Of a stretch of DNA of 64,000 nt, positions 43,360-55,140 are shown in pieces. The position numbers and the translations under genes were made by a program. The notes below the pieces were generated by a model. It saw nothing but the letters and a program-made list of their open reading frames with translations, had not been told where the DNA came from and made no database searches. Every line of letters starts with the position of its first letter. The stretch's first letter is position 1. This stretch comes from Breviolum minutum Mf 1.05b.01 (lineage: Eukaryota > Sar > Dinophyceae > Suessiales > Symbiodiniaceae), in the NCBI GenBank assembly GCA_000507305.1, contig DF239097.1:186001-250000 (forward strand). Reading direction: 5' to 3'.

Positions 43360-44155
43360 CCAAAGACTTGAGAGTAGCTCTGGGATGTTGAGAATTCAAA
43401 GGAATCGAGAAGGCATTGCTTCCGTCGTAAGACTTGATGACCAGACTTGATAGGGGTTGCAGCTTCAGCCAAAAGCTCCGGGCAAATTCTACCGCATGAA
43501 GCGGCACTGGCAGGGCTTCAAGGGTATGGTCAAGTGCATGCCTGGTACCGTTGTGGGTCACACGTGGAAAGGTGAGAATTCATAAATGGCATCAATTTGG
43601 CTCCATACCAGGAAGAGGTTTGAAAACCTGGAAGTGGGGCAAAAAAACGTAGAGGATTTCAATGTGCCAACAACTTCCTGTCAAAAATAGGATGTATCTT
43701 GGTAGCTCTGGATGGAGCTTCCAAGCTTAGGCCCTGGCAATGACTTCGGGGCAATTGCTCTCAGCTTCTTTAATGCCAGTGCATTTGAGTGCCTTGCATC
43801 TTCAAAGTTGCGATGGGTGTGGAAGCGAATTCTCTCATGACTCACTGCACAGGTGGTTTAAGGCAGTTACGTGGCAGGCTGTATCCATGGCACTCTGAAC
43901 CCGGGCAGCTACAATGCCTGGCCAATCACTTGGCTTTTGGACATGCAGTGCGTCCTCTTTCCAAACGGTGTCCAAACGGTGTGACTGAACAGCTGGTAGC
44001 CGAACGTCACCTCCAAGCTGGCCATCTCGCGCAATCGACAGCTCCGTGGAGATGGCCTCACGATTATCAGAGTGGCTAATCACCATCACCTTCACCCGCT
44101 TCATCCAAGGCCTTGTGAGCCGGCAACTGCAGCTGTCGCCAAGGCAGCTCCACAA
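43360..44155 (-). CDS. possible exons of an unidentified gene
   Basis: Two minus-strand segments look coding: about 43,840-44,155 (KVMVISHSDNREAISTELSI, ARDGQLGGDVRLPAVQSHRL) and about 43,360-43,565 (VTHNGTRHALDHTLEALPVP, LHAVEFARSFWLKLQPL). Splice junctions were not resolved. No family was recognised and they may be unrelated. Confidence 0.28.
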
Positions 44156-44973
44156 AATACCTGTTCAACACCATTGAGCCGCGGTCAATTTGCTTGGCAC
44201 GGAGAAAAGCCGCTTTTTTGTGCTACTGCTAAGAATCCCACCAAGGAGACAAAAGGCTGAGTTGATCACGCAAACCCTGAACACAATCAAGGATGATGCA
44301 AAGAAGCGGCAAAGTGTCTGACTTCTCAACAAGAAAGAAGTTGCACACTCCTTTTCCTGTTTCTAGCTCTTGAACAAGAAAACGCCCAGATCCCTCCTCT
44401 CACAAACTTATAACTGGATTAATACTCATAGATCTTTTCCGCGGTGATTATGCTGCTGCTTGGGTCACTTCGATCACACTCTTCACATTTGAAAATTCAT
44501 GAAAATTCTGAGCTGGCAGCAGGAGGAGAGTGCTCAACTGCGGAAGCGTCTTGACCTCGGGGTTCTAGTCTCGAGTACTGCTTTGTAGGGAGCCCACTCT
44601 AAATCTCAGGCAAGCTGCAACTCATGTCCAGTGGACAAACGTGAAGAACGGCAAACTGAGCATCGTGCTCACACTTGAAACGGTGGTTTGTGCCGAAGTT
44701 CCTACCAGCACAACTAGGAAGCTTGTTTTGCTTTTAAAAAAATCAGCGCTTCTGTTCCAGCACATCTTCTGCTGACTCTCCCAGGGTGTCGCTTTTTACA
44801 GCGCTCGCAGGAATTGCTGTCATGTAGTCGAGCGCACTCTGCTTGCCACGCAGGCGCCAGCGCAAGCGCTGTAATCGTCGTCGCTTGCCTTCAAGCGAAT
44901 AAAAACACAGCATCGTTGACATCTGATTCTCTGGAGAAATTCATTTTGATAGCACTACCGTCACTACCATGTA

Positions 44974-45409
44974 CTACGAGAGCAGTACATGGTTCTGTGG
45001 CTGGTCTGTGCGCATGCGGGTATCTTGATGTTGCGGGTCTACGTTTATCATGTCGGAACCGCTGCCAACCACACCTTCACTGGTACCACAGCCAGAAGTC
45101 ACATCGCCTGCCACCGTTCAGTTTGCAATCTTCAGTATCACAAAAGTAGTGTTGTTCCGAGTTCCAACACACCTTTTAGAACTTAGAACCCACCCCTAGA
45201 CCATTTCCAAAAGCTTTAATTGATCTAAAAGGACTGCTTTCCCGTCTGGCTTCAGGGATGTGTTGTGATTCTCTTGGATATGACTTCTTGGGTGCGCCTG
45301 ATCGCCAAACGTCTGCAACCGCAGGATGCGTGCCTTTCATCGGAGAGAAGCCTTTCGGCGGAGGCTGCTTGCGGCGAATGCGCCGACCTAGGTACAAATC
45401 TGCTGTCAA
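44974..45409 (-). CDS. last two exons of an unidentified gene
   Basis: The upstream exon (about 45,190-45,400) encodes a basic/Pro-rich stretch (LGRRIRRKQPPPKGFSPMKG, SYPRESQHIPEARRESSPFR) and can end at GGAAATG|GT in phase 1. The next exon begins at GGCAG|GC in the same phase, continues DVTSGCGTSEGVVGSGSDMI, NVDPQHQDTRMRTDQ and stops at 44,974. It follows the methyltransferase exons directly and may be its C-terminal tail rather than a separate gene. Confidence 0.42.
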
Positions 45410-45668
45410 GGGCTTGACTTAACAGGCACAAGGCAAGGTCAAGTGTCTGTTCGCAGAGTCTTGGTGCAACTGTCTTTTTCTTGTACAGGTTGAGTCCTTT
45501 GAAAAGCTGTACAATTGCATGTCAAAGTCAGTTGAGCATGCTATGGACATTCCGCGTGGGAGGCCTCGGTCTCTGTCTGTACAAATCCTGAGGAGACTGA
45601 CTGCATTGCTACATTGTGGAAGTGGGAAACAGCCACAAAACTTCTGCAGGCTCTAGAACGACTCTTCT

Positions 45669-47458
45669 TTACCGGCGCGTTCTGAAGCAGATCGAAGCAT
45701 GCGTTGCTGTCAGCACATGATGTGTTCGAGCACAAGAATCTTTCACAGCACAGGGTTTGTCTGCCACCCTCAAACGAGCATAGAAAGCATTGCCGTGACC
45801 AATTGGAGGCATTTGCCTCTCACGAAGTTGGAATCCATGGGCCAGCAAGAAATCATGCAGATCCTTCTCAGCACAACCTCCCTTGTAGTGCTCTTCGGAT
45901 GAAATCTCAGTCACAATGAAGCGAATATGTGGTAGGACTTCCCTGCTGCCTTGCAGCACATCCAACTCACTGCCTTGAACATCCAAGTACATGAAGTCGA
46001 AATCTTGTGCTCTCAATGCAAGCCGTTGAAACAAACCATCCAAGGTCTCTGTTTGGATATCTTGTACCTCAGCCTGCTGAATGAAGGGGAAGTAGCTTTT
46101 GTGACCGTGTCCTCACCAAAACATCAGTGCACAACACACACGTCAGCACATACCAATTGTTAAGAAATATCAAAAGTACGTATGCACATTGCCATTCTCT
46201 ACTCGCATGCAGTCTGAAAAAACAGTGGTCAGCCTTGACTTCTATTTCCCGGTCCTAAAGGTTTCAACGACGTAGAGATGGAGTTGTCTGTCCGGAAGAG
46301 CTTGGCAGAACCGGCTTCACTCGAAATTGCCGTGATGGCCACCACATCCTCGTCACGGCCCTGCTTGGCCAGTGTGGCTTCCAATGGCTCACGACACTCC
46401 TCCTGTGCCTCGATCCATACCACCTTAGGCACCTTGAGCTCCTTGGGGCATTTCATGGCTTTTAGCCAACGCCGTCAACCGCTTCATTTTTATCGATCCT
46501 TAAAAAAATATGTCCATACATGTGTAGTATCGTATATCAGTATGTGTATATTAGTATATAAATACATCATAATACTGTACATCCCAATGAACTGCAAGAA
46601 ATCAACAGTTCTCTCGAGGACTGTTTTTCAAGGAAAAGTTGGCCACTTTGGCCAGCCGAGGCACTTGATATGTTGCTGCTTCTTGGCCGACGTTTGCACC
46701 CACATGCACCACCTCGGTTGGTAGGCGTTTTTTTAAGTCTTGATAGGAGAGGCGACTCCAGTAAATCATAGGAAAATAGAAGCAAGGCTTAATAAATGGA
46801 AAATATAAATAATTCAAAATGAATCCACAGGAAAGATACTCCTCTTACAGAAATGGTGGAAAGGATACTCTTGTAGTCCAGCTCAAAGGTATTTCCACGG
46901 ATGACAAAGAAGTCAACCATTCTGACATAGCGATCCAATCCCCACCAGGCAATGAACCACGGTGCAGCCAATGCAAAGTAGAAGAGCTGCGCCACTCGTC
47001 GGGCCACTTCACCCTCAAATGGTGGCCAAAAGACCTTGTAGATGATGGCTTCGCCAAGGCTTCCCTTTGCAGCACTTGGTAGGAATCTCGAAGCCATAAA
47101 AGTGACAATGGAAGAGACTGAAATTTTAAGGGCAAGCTGTGCTCGGGCTTGAGGCTTAGTTGGCAACTCAGCGGCCAAACGTGAAATCAGAGCACACCAG
47201 CTACTTTTCGAACATCAAGGTTTCTGGGCTACCATCCATTCAGCACAGCGAACAACTGCACACTTACAGCAACTCAAATTTGGAAAGAAGCCAATTTCCT
47301 ACGTTTGGTGATGTCCCATGTTTTCTAGGTCGATCATTCCAGGTTGTGTCAGGATGTAGACCTTGGATCTATGTTTCCAGGTCACGTGCAACACGCCGCA
47401 ACATACGGCCAAGGAAGGAAGTCCATGCCAATGCCGTCGATTCAGCAGCCTGTGACAT
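45669..47458 (-). CDS. FkbM-type SAM-dependent methyltransferase
   Basis: Family members methylate small molecules or sugars using S-adenosylmethionine. A probable start (47,458) gives MSQAAESTALAWTSFLGRML. An exon at about 46,880-47,165 encodes a partly hydrophobic region (YFALAAPWFIAWWGLDRYVR) that may anchor the protein. The methyltransferase core follows: about 46,640-46,760 (EVVHVGANVGQEAATYQ, SAM motif I), about 46,260-46,440 (KVVWIEAQEECREPLEATLA, DNSISTSLKPL) and a last exon from about 46,068 (AEVQDIQTETLDGLFQRLAL, FMYLDVQGSELDVLQGSREV, FIVTEISSEEHYKGGC, GNAFYARL). These are the classic FkbM motifs in order. The exact end is unclear: the frame stops at 45,669, or splices on towards 45.4 kb. 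Confidence 0.75.
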
Positions 47459-47564
47459 TGTGGTCGGGCGAGTTTAAGCGCCACTTGAAGCAAATCCTGA
47501 AAATGAAAATACGATGCAAACAATTCAATACATATCATTGGAAAGATCTACAAGTCTGAAATGT

Positions 47565-48374
47565 TCAATCATACAGAATCACAGCAGACTGGGTTGTCTC
47601 AGCTGCCTCTGGCATCTCCTCATCATTTTTGGAGATTTCCTCTTTGGCTCTTGCCAAAGTTTCTGCCTCATGGCTTGCTTCTGCTTCTTGCAAGCTTTTG
47701 TCTCGTAGTCTTTTCTCCGCATCGTTTTTGGAGACTTCCTCTTTGGCTCTTGCCAAAGTTTCTGCCTCATGGTTGCTTCTGCTTCTTGCAAGCTTTTGTC
47801 TCGTAGTCTTTTCTCCGCATCATTTTTGGAGACTTCCTCTTTGGCTCTTGCCAAAGTTTCTGCCTCATGGTTTGCTTCTGCTTCTTGCAAGCTTTTGTCT
47901 CGTAGTCTTTTCTCCGCATCATCTTTGGAGACTTCCTCCTTGGCTCTTGCCAAAGCTTCCGCCTCATTGCTTGCTTCTACCCCTTGCAGGCTTTTGTCTC
48001 GTAGTCTTTTTAGACTCACTGGTGCATTCGCTTTTCTTTCCTTCTTTTTGTCCTTCTTTGCTTTTGTTGTTTTCCTCTTTGCACCAGCTGCAGCCCTTTT
48101 CCTGGTAGCCCATTTTTTTCTAGCTTCCGCCAAAGCACGCCTGTCGGAATGTGCAACTCGCTCATACAAGAAAGCAGAAAAGGGGAAGAAATGTTGCTAC
48201 CTTTCCAAGGGAATCAAGATGAAAAACCAGGACAGGAAGACCCTCTCTCTGTGTCAGTCGCAGCGTAATCTGCGTGTGCCTGCGTGACTCTTTGAGTCTC
48301 TCTACAAATGCCACATCTTTGAGGTGCTGCTCTTCGTTCAATCTTTGGTCCTCAGGGCCAGGTGTCAAGCCCAA
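47565..48374 (-). CDS. lysine-rich protein with 33-residue coiled-coil repeats
   Basis: An upstream exon (about 48,245-48,374) encodes PEDQRLNEEQHLKDVAFVER and LKESRRHTQ. The main exon encodes VAHSDRRALAEARKKWATRK, a strongly basic linker (AKRKTTKAKKDKKKERKANA) and four tandem 33-residue repeats with the core KRLRDKSLQEAEANHEAETL ARAKEEVSKND. The third repeat has lost one base, so the last repeat lies in another frame, which ends SKNDEEMPEAAETTQS. The start was not found. Probably a nucleolar or structural protein; no domain beyond the coil. The stop lies about 105 bases before the methyltransferase start. Confidence 0.6.
47602..48000 (-). repeat. four tandem 99-base coding repeats
   Basis: The landmark TCTCGTAGTC recurs at 47,701, 47,799, 47,898 and 47,997 (spacings 98, 99, 99). 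Units are more than 90% identical. The unit between 47,701 and 47,799 lacks one T, which breaks the reading frame. Confidence 0.9.
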
Positions 48375-48656
48375 CCGAAATCATACAAACTCCAAAGGCA
48401 TCCCTGTTGGGAGAATCAATAGAAAAGGAAAAAAAGGGCAACACAACTTTCAATCTTGGTGCTATTATTTGGGCACGATCCACTTCTCTCCCGTTTCTGA
48501 TCTGAAGCCGGTCTTTCCTTTGAGCCCCGCTGTGCTCCTCGATCATGTCAGTAGGACTGAGAAAGGTAAGTGGTACAACTGCACCGGAAAGCCTGAGCCA
48601 AGGTGCCAAACAAAGCTGAGATTGCATAGAAACATAACAACTCGACAGGCACGACG

Positions 48657-49140
48657 GGTAGGGGCTCAAAGCCGACCTTGAATTTGGCTCAAAGCCGACC
48701 CCGCATTTGGATCAAAGGCGACCCACAAAACTGACTCAAAGCCGACCCAAGCAACCCTTTAGGTTTTGAGGGCTGGGACATGGGAACTTGGGGTTTAGGG
48801 GTGGGACTTGGGGACAACCCTTTAGGTTTTGGGGTGGGGTTTAGGGGTGGGACTTGGTTGGGACAGCCCTTGTGAGATATGGGGACAACCCTTGGTTCGG
48901 ACAACCTTTGTGCAAGTTCAAGAAACGTCATCATCCCCCACCCACCCCACACCATCGGTTGCGTAGCATCTCGCATGTGTGCAAGTTCAAAGAACGTCAT
49001 CATCCCCCAAAAACAACCCACGGGGTCAGGACCGAGACCCTGGGTCAGGAACGAGCCGGGAGCCCCAGGGTCAGGAAGGAGGCAATTTGGGGGGTCAGGA
49101 CTCCGGACCGAGCCCCCTTTCCCCCAAGATTTGAGTAACA
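48657..49140. repeat. patch of degenerate short repeats, G-rich
   Basis: From 48,657 four units of about 23 bases share TTTGGCTCAAAGCCGACC-like sequence. From 48,755 to 48,910 G-rich sequence repeats GGGGTTTAGGGGTGGGACTT twice. A phrase ending CGTCATCATCCCCCA occurs at about 48,912 and 48,982. From 49,022 GGGTCAGGA recurs four times. An open minus-strand frame (48,689-49,237) is Pro/Gly low-complexity translation of these repeats and is not called as a gene. Confidence 0.75.
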
Positions 49141-49686
49141 ATTTCCACAAGTTGTTGTCCCCCCAAAAAAAATCTCTCAAAAAAATCTCCCAGAAATTCC
49201 AGAAATTCTGCGGAGCGGCGCTAGCATCTTTGCACAACGTTTTCGAGAAGTCTCGAGCTCTTCACGAAATTCCTGGAGAGCTTCAGCTCCACCGCCTTGG
49301 CGCTTCAGAGAGGTGGACAAAAAAGCTGCCACATGTGAAAGTTCCGAATTAATTCCTATAGGGTTAGTATAGTGCAGTAAATATAGTAAATATATAGTGA
49401 TAAGAAAATGTATGTACTCTGAATCTACAAAAATATATGATACGATATACAATATGTTTGGAGTCTTCTAGACGGTATGGTAGACAGGTACATACTAGTA
49501 GATATGACCTGAAACTCGTTGAGGTCCATTACTGATATGAAATATGCTTACTCTATGGCGACAGGATTTCATTTGCAAGCTGGGCCTATCCAAGGAAGCA
49601 ACATACCTGTGATGGTATCTGAAAAACTAAAAGCCGGGAGGTTGGGAGAAAGTGCACGGGTAGATGTGCAAACACTGTCCCTACCG

Positions 49687-50300
49687 TCAAAGAGACTGTC
49701 CTATCTGCATCATTCCGTCCACACGCTCCTGTCCTGGGTCGACACCACCATGCAGGATCATCTCCTGATGACTCTGAGGCTCAATCATCTGCTTGGTTTC
49801 CAAAGGATCAGCCGAAGTAACAACATTCTGATGCCAAGCTGCACGAACTTGTTGCTGGGCGAAGCGCAGCAAATCCTCCTCCTGGAGTTTGCAAAACCAC
49901 AACAGGTCAACGTGCTACAGCTGCTACATCTACTCACACAAGAACTTGATTCCTTACCATCTCTTCATTGAGGCATAAGGAAGTCAGAATTGTTGAAGGA
50001 TGGGGACAATCCCGGCTGCAAGTGGCTTCGGCCTGCTGATTGCATGAAAGAGGCTGCAAGAACTCCTTCGGCGCCATGCTTGCATCCTGACGGCAAAGGA
50101 CCACACAACACTGACTGCTCTGTAAAGTGCGTTGCTGCAGCACAAGTAGACGACAAAGCCTGCTGATGGCTCACATCTCTGGGGATCGCAACCAAGTTGT
50201 ACTCATGAACCTTAGATGTGCCAGAAATTCCTTTTGCTTGGAGTATGTTCACATAAAGGAGCGCTGTTGGATGTCGTCTCAAATTCCAAATAATAGTCAG
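49687..50300 (-). CDS. unidentified gene, 3' exons
   Basis: The terminal exon (about 49,884-49,687) begins after CTCCAG and encodes EEDLLRFAQQQVRAAWHQNV, SADPLETKQMIEPQSHQEMI, HGGVDPGQERVDGMMQIGQS and a stop. An exon at about 50,000-50,100 encodes DASMAPKEFLQPLSCNQQAE. A weaker one near 50,250 encodes HPTALLYVNILQAKGISGTS. The Gln-rich composition suggests flexible or helical segments. No family recognised, and the start was not found. Confidence 0.45.
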
Positions 50301-50859
50301 TGCCAAGGTGCGAGAAGCATTCTTTTGGTTTCCATTCTGTTAAGGCCATCCTGACAACTGTTCCGAGCGGTCGGAATCAATCCTTTCGCACGCATGGCGT
50401 CAATATGATAAATGTAGATATGGTTGGTGACAAATGTGAAGAGATTGCTTCCCACCATTCTGTCCCCCCAACCTTTTGCACACATCGATTCCCATCGGTC
50501 CAGTTTGTACTGTAGTGACTAAGTTGAAAGTGCCCCTGCAAATCTTGACAATGGTTCTTTCCTGTTTAACCCAAAAGAGGAAAGGAGGAACAGGTCTTCA
50601 TGACATATTCCACAACACCCACCGATTTCATACAGTCCATACCCTCCCTTCAGCCCATCGGCACCTTCGCATTTGGTGTGCAGTACACCGTCCAAAACCA
50701 CTTTTGCGGCAGAGGTTCTTCCTCTTGAGAGGTTTCTCCAGTTTCTCCTCTGAATATCAAGATGCCATTGCTTCGTCAAGGTGTTTAAAAAAAAAAGCAT
50801 TGGCTCCCAAAGGGGGGGAGAAAAAAAAAACAGTAAATACCCAACAGAGATTTGGTTCT

Positions 50860-52775
50860 ACAGCTGCAGAGCTTCCTTCCAGTACCTTTCCGTTCGAACT
50901 GCTGCCCTCTGCAGCCGGACCGATTGGCATGCCCGGTGGTCCACATTCACATGGCCAGCCATTGAGCTTGGAGTCTTCATCCTCGAGCCCCACGAAGACT
51001 GCCTGTCAGCACAGCAAGAAGTAGAGTCAGTCAGTCAGTAGCGCTTTCCCTGCCTTGCTTTCTAAGCTTTTCTTCCATCAAATAGCATCACTTTCAGGCA
51101 CCTTGTCACCAGGCTTTGGTGCTGGCCCTGTGACTACCAGCACGGCATCATCAGGCACACTGATCCTTGTCTGATCAGTTGGCACCAGGCCAGCAACAAA
51201 GCGCTTTGTTAGACACCTTTTTGAGCAAGTTTGGTTGCATCCCCGCTTATCTTATATTGCTGAGACCCCTTTCAGCTCCGCATGTTCTTACATAATTGTG
51301 ATCACCTGTGACGTTCTGTATGTATTTTGCGCAGATATCCACATGTACCTACATGAACGACCCCGCATCATGCTGCAACTGAGGAGCAGTTTGAGAGTTT
51401 GCAAGTGACCTTAATCACACTTCTCAACAAATCAAGTGCCTCGAGTTTCAAGGTAACATGGTCGCAACGATGCTACTATCAGCTGTGCTCTGCTTCTGTC
51501 TTAGGTCCCAGCGAACAAGGGTGAAACCATCTGCGGGTGCTTCCCCTAGATAGGTACAAAGCTCTCCAATGCCAATGACAGATACCTTGGAGAACATGAA
51601 GGTCATTGAATACAATCACACAATGAATCTAATGAATCTGACATACAGCATTTCATCATTGGGACTTGATGTTCAAACTTGAAAAAAAAACGCTGAATTT
51701 CTTCCGAAGCACAAGGGATCCCGGGCGCAATTTACAAATTGTAGCAAATTTGTTGTCAACAAGGAATGGATCTGTCTCATCATAGCCTCAGAATTCGGGC
51801 ACCATTTTTGCACACGAAAAAAACCCTGAGACTCCCTGAGCGCGGTGCCACCACGACGTTTTCGTACCTTGGAGGTCGAAAGAAAAGAATGCCATGGTCC
51901 GCCAAGGTCCATGAGGTTGTGTCAAATCTAATTGCAAGATTGCAAGATACAAAAAGGTTGAGATGATCAGATGATCAGATGATAATCTGACATTTTGCTT
52001 CAAACTCACTCTTGAGCTTCAAATTGCAAGCCAATGCCGAGCGACATGGCCATACGTAACCAACCTCTGCTCCTCCCGACCGGATGACATTCCAGTGTAT
52101 GCCGAAGGGGTGACCAAAAGAGAGAGAGAGAGAGAGAGAGATATATATATAGAACAATCGTTGGAACCATAAGACCTGGACTCAGTTCCACAAGTTCCAA
52201 GCTCTTTTGAACAGAAAAACTGCAATGATCCAATGAGTTGAGAAAATCAAGTCTCCTGTGAGGAAGCAATCAAGGATACCTCGCGGGAAATTGTCCCAAG
52301 TCTTTCCTGGGCTGACCTCCCGGCTATCACCTCCAAGTTGCAACAGCTCCAGGTCTTTGGGAGTCTTTGACGCGGTAATTGACAGTGATTCCAGAGATAC
52401 TTGCTACTTTGCTATCTTTACGATTCTTTACCTGTGTTCAATTGGCTAAATCCTTCAAAGCCCTTGAAGCTGCCTCAGTGATGTTGACAGTCTGCCGCGA
52501 GTCACGGAGAGCCAGCTGCATACCGGCACGACAGGAGACGCGATCTTTGGAACGACAAGTCGTTCCTTAAACTGCCGTTGCACAAGATGTCCAGGGACAT
52601 CCAGGAAATCTGAATTAAAGTGCAAAGAACCAATATGGCTGCGGTTGCGGCTCAGCCAACTGCCTGTTTACTTCCCAAACTGGACAAAAACAGACGAACG
52701 CAAGGATGGGTTTTCTCGCTCACGTTGGTGTAATCGACAATGATCTGAAATGGAGCAATAGAATGTTGTGCTGTA
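50860..52775 (-). CDS. unidentified multi-exon gene
   Basis: At least six exons run in order on the minus strand: about 52,770-52,750 (IIVDYTN then GTGAGC), 52,450-52,560 (SKDRVSCRAGMQLALRDSRQ, NITEAASRALKDLA), 52,285-52,385 (SKTPKDLELLQLGGDSREVS, TWDNFPR before AG|GT), possibly 52,030-52,110 (MSSGREEQRLVTYGHVARHW), 51,485-51,590 (VSVIGIGELCTYLGEAPADG), 51,110-51,225 (LVPTDQTRISVPDDAVLVVT, KPGDK before GT) and 50,860-51,011 (AVFVGLEDEDSKLNGWPCEC, GPPGMPIGPAAEGSSS). Junctions use AG|G acceptors. No family recognised. Neither end is certain. Confidence 0.5.
52118..52151. repeat. AG then TA microsatellite
   Basis: About eleven AG units followed by TA units. Confidence 0.9.
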
Positions 52776-52779
52776 TGCT

Positions 52780-53415
52780 CACCAAAATGGACGTGTTTCC
52801 TTTAAAATGATTTCAAACAGCTGGGACACAAAAGCCCCTAGAGCCCACTATCGGCCTGCATGAGCAATGCACTTAAAGGATGCAAAGAAGGCCACCTGAG
52901 CACATCAAACTCAAAAACATGCAAAGGTCCATGGTGCGTATATCCGCAATTTCCCGGTTGCACAAACCAAGAAATCACCCCTGGATCAAAGCTGACACTC
53001 AAATCTCCATGTCTGTTCCTCTCCACCCACCTTTCACCACAGGTCTGATTCTCATTCTCGTTCACCAATGCATCTTAAGCCAAATAGCCCAGCCTGAACT
53101 CCAAAGGTCAGGCCTGCGAATTCACCTCTAGGTGTGCCAGGTGCCCCAAAAAAAAACTCCCTAACAGCTATGGGTTTCACCAGCTGTAAATATCTTGAGA
53201 ATCAACAACTGAGTTGCTACCCCTGGCACCCTATCAAAAAACTAGATGGGTCTTGGAGCCCATGATGAGCTAGACCATTGAGCCGGAAGTGGCATACTTG
53301 CCAACTTATGACAGCAACTACAGCTGTACAACTGAGAACACTTCACAGTTCAGGCCAAGTTTGGCTTCGTTTTTGAACGACTCTGCAGGCCCTTTGCTTC
53401 AGTCGTCGATGAGGA
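52780..53415. other. no supported gene
   Basis: Short competing frames on both strands and no clear exon. Confidence 0.4.
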
Positions 53416-53418
53416 TCA

Positions 53419-53655
53419 ATGGAATTGTTGTCTGGTGAGTCTCCAAATGTGCAAAAACACCAGAAGCATGTTTCCTTGACTTCTGCTCCGGCTTCTCCTC
53501 AGGTGCTGTTGGCTGTACCTGCTGTACCGGCTGTACCGGCTGGATGGGCTGATCTGCTGAAAATTTGGCTCTCTTGGTTTCTCTGCTGGTTGCTGGAGTT
53601 GGTGGCCGCCGACGTCCTCCGCAGCATGGATGGGCATTCTACGTTTCTGAGATAA
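53419..53655 (-). CDS. possible exon with Arg/Ser/Tyr repeats
   Basis: A minus-strand frame after a TCTCAG acceptor encodes RRMPIHAAEDVGGHQLQQPA, EKPREPNFQQISPSSRYSRY and a short Arg-Ser stretch (LRRSRSRSQGN). The Arg-Ser dipeptides resemble splicing-factor tails, but length and context are too limited to say more. The CTG/TAC triplet region near 53,510-53,540 is a small tandem repeat. Confidence 0.35.
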
Positions 53656-53690
53656 CCCAAAGCAAATAGCAGAGGCTGGTTTAGATACGA

Positions 53691-53713
53691 TATGTATATA
53701 TATATATATATAT
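53691..53713. repeat. TA microsatellite
   Basis: Uninterrupted TA run flanked by TATG and TTCACG. Confidence 0.9.
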
Positions 53714-53789
53714 TCACGTATATGATATATGAGCAGAGTTCTTGTCCTGGCTACCTTAGTCATTACAGCTTGAATCCGGGGGCACATGC

Positions 53790-54405
53790 CAGGACACGAA
53801 AACGTACAAAATCAGTAGCAGGCCAGGGAAGGATTTATGCAAAAGTGGCTTGAACCGGTGTAATCAAAGGCACTCCATCCACATACATGGGGCTTGCACG
53901 CAAAGCTTCACCAGTCTCTCTATAAAGTCTCAGTCAGTTTTATTGCGCATTGCAAGCCCTGAATATACACAGCCACTACAGAATGGTCGAAGGAATTGGT
54001 CCAATCCAGTGAGGATTGTGTCCAGAAAGTTTGGGGAATACGAGGGGGTGGATCTAACCCACAAAGCCCAATCTAATTGTGTTTTCAATGATGGATAAAG
54101 CCCAGTAGGGACGTAGGAAGATAGGTAAGCTCAGGACTCATGAATGAGCAAATGGACAAGATCTTCGGGAAAAAAACGGAACATATATAGAAGGGACAAA
54201 CAGCAAGAAAGGCTAGAAAATTGGTTTGAATACTAATCAAATAAACAAATATTTTTTGCCAGGGCTTCCGAAGGCTTTGCCCTATATACATAGTAAATTC
54301 AATGGGGAGAGCAAACAGGCCCACCTTACAAAAAATATAAATACATGATCTAATCATCTATATATGATATCTACGTATATACACATACAATCCCGGCACT
54401 CTTAT
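53790..54405. other. no supported gene
   Basis: AT-rich with many stop codons in all frames; nothing recognised. Confidence 0.5.
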
Positions 54406-54410
54406 AGGTT

Positions 54411-54540
54411 CTATGGAACATCTCCCTCCGTCAGTGCTTCAGATCCACCCTCTCCTCTTCCAACCTGGACGGAGACCGCACAGGCCTCACACCGTGGGCG
54501 CAATTGCATCCAATCAATGTCCAATCTCTAGTGGTGAGTC
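54411..54540 (-). CDS. 3' exon of an unidentified gene
   Basis: The frame encodes WMQLRPRCEACAVSVQVGRG then EGGSEALTEGDVP and stops at 54,411. The CxxC pair is isolated. Upstream exons were not identified. It lies downstream of the RNase H gene and could be a separate short gene. Confidence 0.38.
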
Positions 54541-55140
54541 AAGGCAAAATCTAGCATTCTAAAACGATGATAGGATACTATGTATTGACATTGCTATGAA
54601 ATTCTAGGGGTCAGTAAGGTTCAGTTGACATTGGTTTTGCTCTGAAGCCAAAATGATCTTAGGAACTTAGGGTCTAATATGAAGTGCTGGAAGTGAAGCT
54701 TAACTTCTTCACTTGGTCATTCAAGCACTTGAATACTGAAGTTCCAGTCCTTGCAGGAGCTCCTACAGTACCACTGCATTTTCAGTAAGTGCTAGTAGGT
54801 TGTGCGCTTTGGCAAGGAGGGTACCGCTGACTTTGATTTAATAGAAAGGCTTGAAACGCCTACTGTAAGGCCTCAACCTGAATCTAAGGAGTAGGAAAGC
54901 TCAATCAAAAGCATCGTTTGTTTCCAAGAGAAAAACGTTTGAGGGTAACTAGTCTCATGATCCATGAAACTAATTCTGCAGTACTCTTGGTGGAGGGCGT
55001 CTCCATCAGTCTTATCAGTGCCTTCTACCCTGCAGTACCCTATATCATTAAGGCTTAAAGTCACTGAAACATAGTAAGATACTATATACACACATGCTCT
55101 GGGACATGCCAACCAAATGGAAACCTTAAACAGACTGAAG

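Noticed and set aside
48672-48741. Tandem 23-base units resembling the 22-base spliced leader
   Set aside because: TTTGGCTCAAAG is similar, but the 5' half (CCGACC) does not match CCGTAGCC well and the orientation is opposite to the genes; kept only as a degenerate repeat.
48780-48860. TTTAGGG-like repeats as an interstitial telomere
   Set aside because: Only two imperfect cores inside wider G-rich units, with no true tandem TTTAGGG array.
48689-49237. 182-residue minus-strand frame
   Set aside because: Pro/Gly low-complexity translation of short repeats, without codon bias or splice context.
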